From Chryseobacterium sp. (GTDB taxonomy: Bacteria > Bacteroidota > Bacteroidia > Flavobacteriales > Weeksellaceae), in contig RDDY01000256.1 in assembly GCA_003852805.1 (NCBI GenBank), forward strand, positions 1 through 5,994: a stretch of 5,994 nt of DNA, read 5' to 3'. The notes below the pieces were generated by a model. That model did no database searches. It was not told the DNA's origin and worked only from the letters and a program-made list of their open reading frames with translations. Both the position numbers and the translations under genes were made by a program. Every line of letters begins with the position of its first letter. Within the stretch, counting starts at the first letter, position 1. Of this stretch, positions 5,318 to 5,994 are shown one piece after another.

Positions 5318-5980
5318 TTAATTCCCCATCTCCGAGGAATCAAACACGTGCACGCCCGATAACTGCCGGAGACTCTTGCGGATCATGGATTGGGCCACCT
5401 CTTTTGCAGAAACGGCGCGGTATTTCCGGAGCTTGCCACGGAACAGAAAACCATAAAACTGCATGATTGCTTTGCCCAATTCCTCGCCGAAACGAAACTC
5501 TTCGCGCTTGCCCAATAACAGCGACGGACGGAAAATGTTGGTGTTTGCAAACCGCAATTCTATCAGCGACTGCTCCAACCTGCCTTTTAGGCGCAAATAA
5601 AAGGTTCGGGCACTCGGATCGGCGCCCACACTCGAAACCACATTTACCACAGTACAGCCGTTCTCTTTGGCGCGCCGCGCAATTTCCACAGGATAGTCGT
5701 GGTCTATGCGCACATAGTCTTCTCGGTTCGGCGTTTTTTTCTTTGTCGTCCCGATGGCAATATACAAATGGTCGCAACGCAAATGATTTAGTTCGGGATT
5801 GATATGATCGATATCGGACAGAATATTCTGCAGTTTCGGGTGCTGTATCGGCAAGGATTTTCGCGTAACGGCAATCACGCGGGAATAGGCATCGTTTTCC
5901 AACAACAACTGCGTAACATGGCTGCCTACCAGACCGTTGGCACCCAAAATCAGTGCTTTTAAATCGGATTTCACTCTCAA
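5318..5980 (-). CDS. NAD(P)-binding SDR-type oxidoreductase (HTATIP2/TIP30-like), start uncertain
   Basis: About 220 residues with an N-terminal Rossmann fold. ALILGANGLVGSHV contains the GxxGxxG nucleotide loop (13-19), VIAVTRKSLPIQHPKL (35-50) is the second strand and following block, and HLYIAIGTT (71-79) is a further core strand. NVVSSVGA (113-120) and Y128-LRL-K132 supply the Ser and YxxxK of a short-chain dehydrogenase active site. IFRPSLLLGKR (149-159) is typical of this atypical SDR subgroup (COG0702-like). The substrate is unknown. It is cytoplasmic, with no signal peptide. The coordinates use a TTG at 5980; GTG at 5974 is also possible. The frame stays open to the right edge with no ATG, and since these bacteria rarely use TTG, the real start may be an ATG beyond 5994. 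Its 3' end is 2 nt from that of the serine hydrolase. Confidence 0.85.
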   Translation of the reverse strand: MRVKSDLKALILGANGLVGSHVTQLLLENDAYSRVIAVTRKSLPIQHPKLQNILSDIDHINPELNHLRCDHLYIAIGTTKKKTPNREDYVRIDHDYPVEIARRAKENGCTVVNVVSSVGADPSARTFYLRLKGRLEQSLIELRFANTNIFRPSLLLGKREEFRFGEELGKAIMQFYGFLFRGKLRKYRAVSAKEVAQSMIRKSLRQLSGVHVFDSSEMGN

Positions 5981-5994
5981 TGCTTTTCTGGTAT

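Overview
The window looks like chromosomal DNA from a member of the Bacteroidota, most likely a flavobacterium (Weeksellaceae-like, inferred). The start regions are A-rich with no Shine-Dalgarno sequence. Several upstream regions carry TAnnTTTG-like -7 boxes. The exported protein has a typical flavobacterial signal peptide ending in a Ser-Gln cleavage region. G+C is close to half by eye, which is fairly high for that group, so the genus is left open.

Left half (1-3236), all on the minus strand, in transcription order: tpx (thiol peroxidase), a DUF763 protein with a helix-hairpin-helix, a small J-domain protein with an Ig-like middle and a C-terminal membrane anchor, then the first 157 residues of gcvP (glycine decarboxylase), cut by the window edge. 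A clear intrinsic terminator follows tpx. Its T-tract runs directly into the DUF763 start codon. DUF763 and the J-domain gene are 36 nt apart and probably co-transcribed. The 324-nt gap before gcvP holds a six-unit 11-bp tandem repeat and a cluster of ATGCA/TGCAT half-sites.

Right half (3237-5994): a small KTSC-domain gene is divergent from tpx. It is followed by the remnant of a HigA-type (XRE) antitoxin, broken by one in-frame stop and with no toxin gene beside it. Next comes an exported serine hydrolase of the beta-lactamase/S12 class, converging with 2 nt to spare on an SDR-type NAD(P)-binding oxidoreductase whose start lies at or beyond the right edge.

The genes do not form an obvious pathway. 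Most are housekeeping or stress functions: peroxide detoxification, one-carbon metabolism and a chaperone partner. No phage, IS, CRISPR or RNA gene is visible. The most noteworthy items are the membrane-anchored J-domain/Ig-like protein beside DUF763, the terminator abutting a start codon, the 11-bp repeat and the decayed antitoxin. I do not see convincing evidence of a new multi-gene system.
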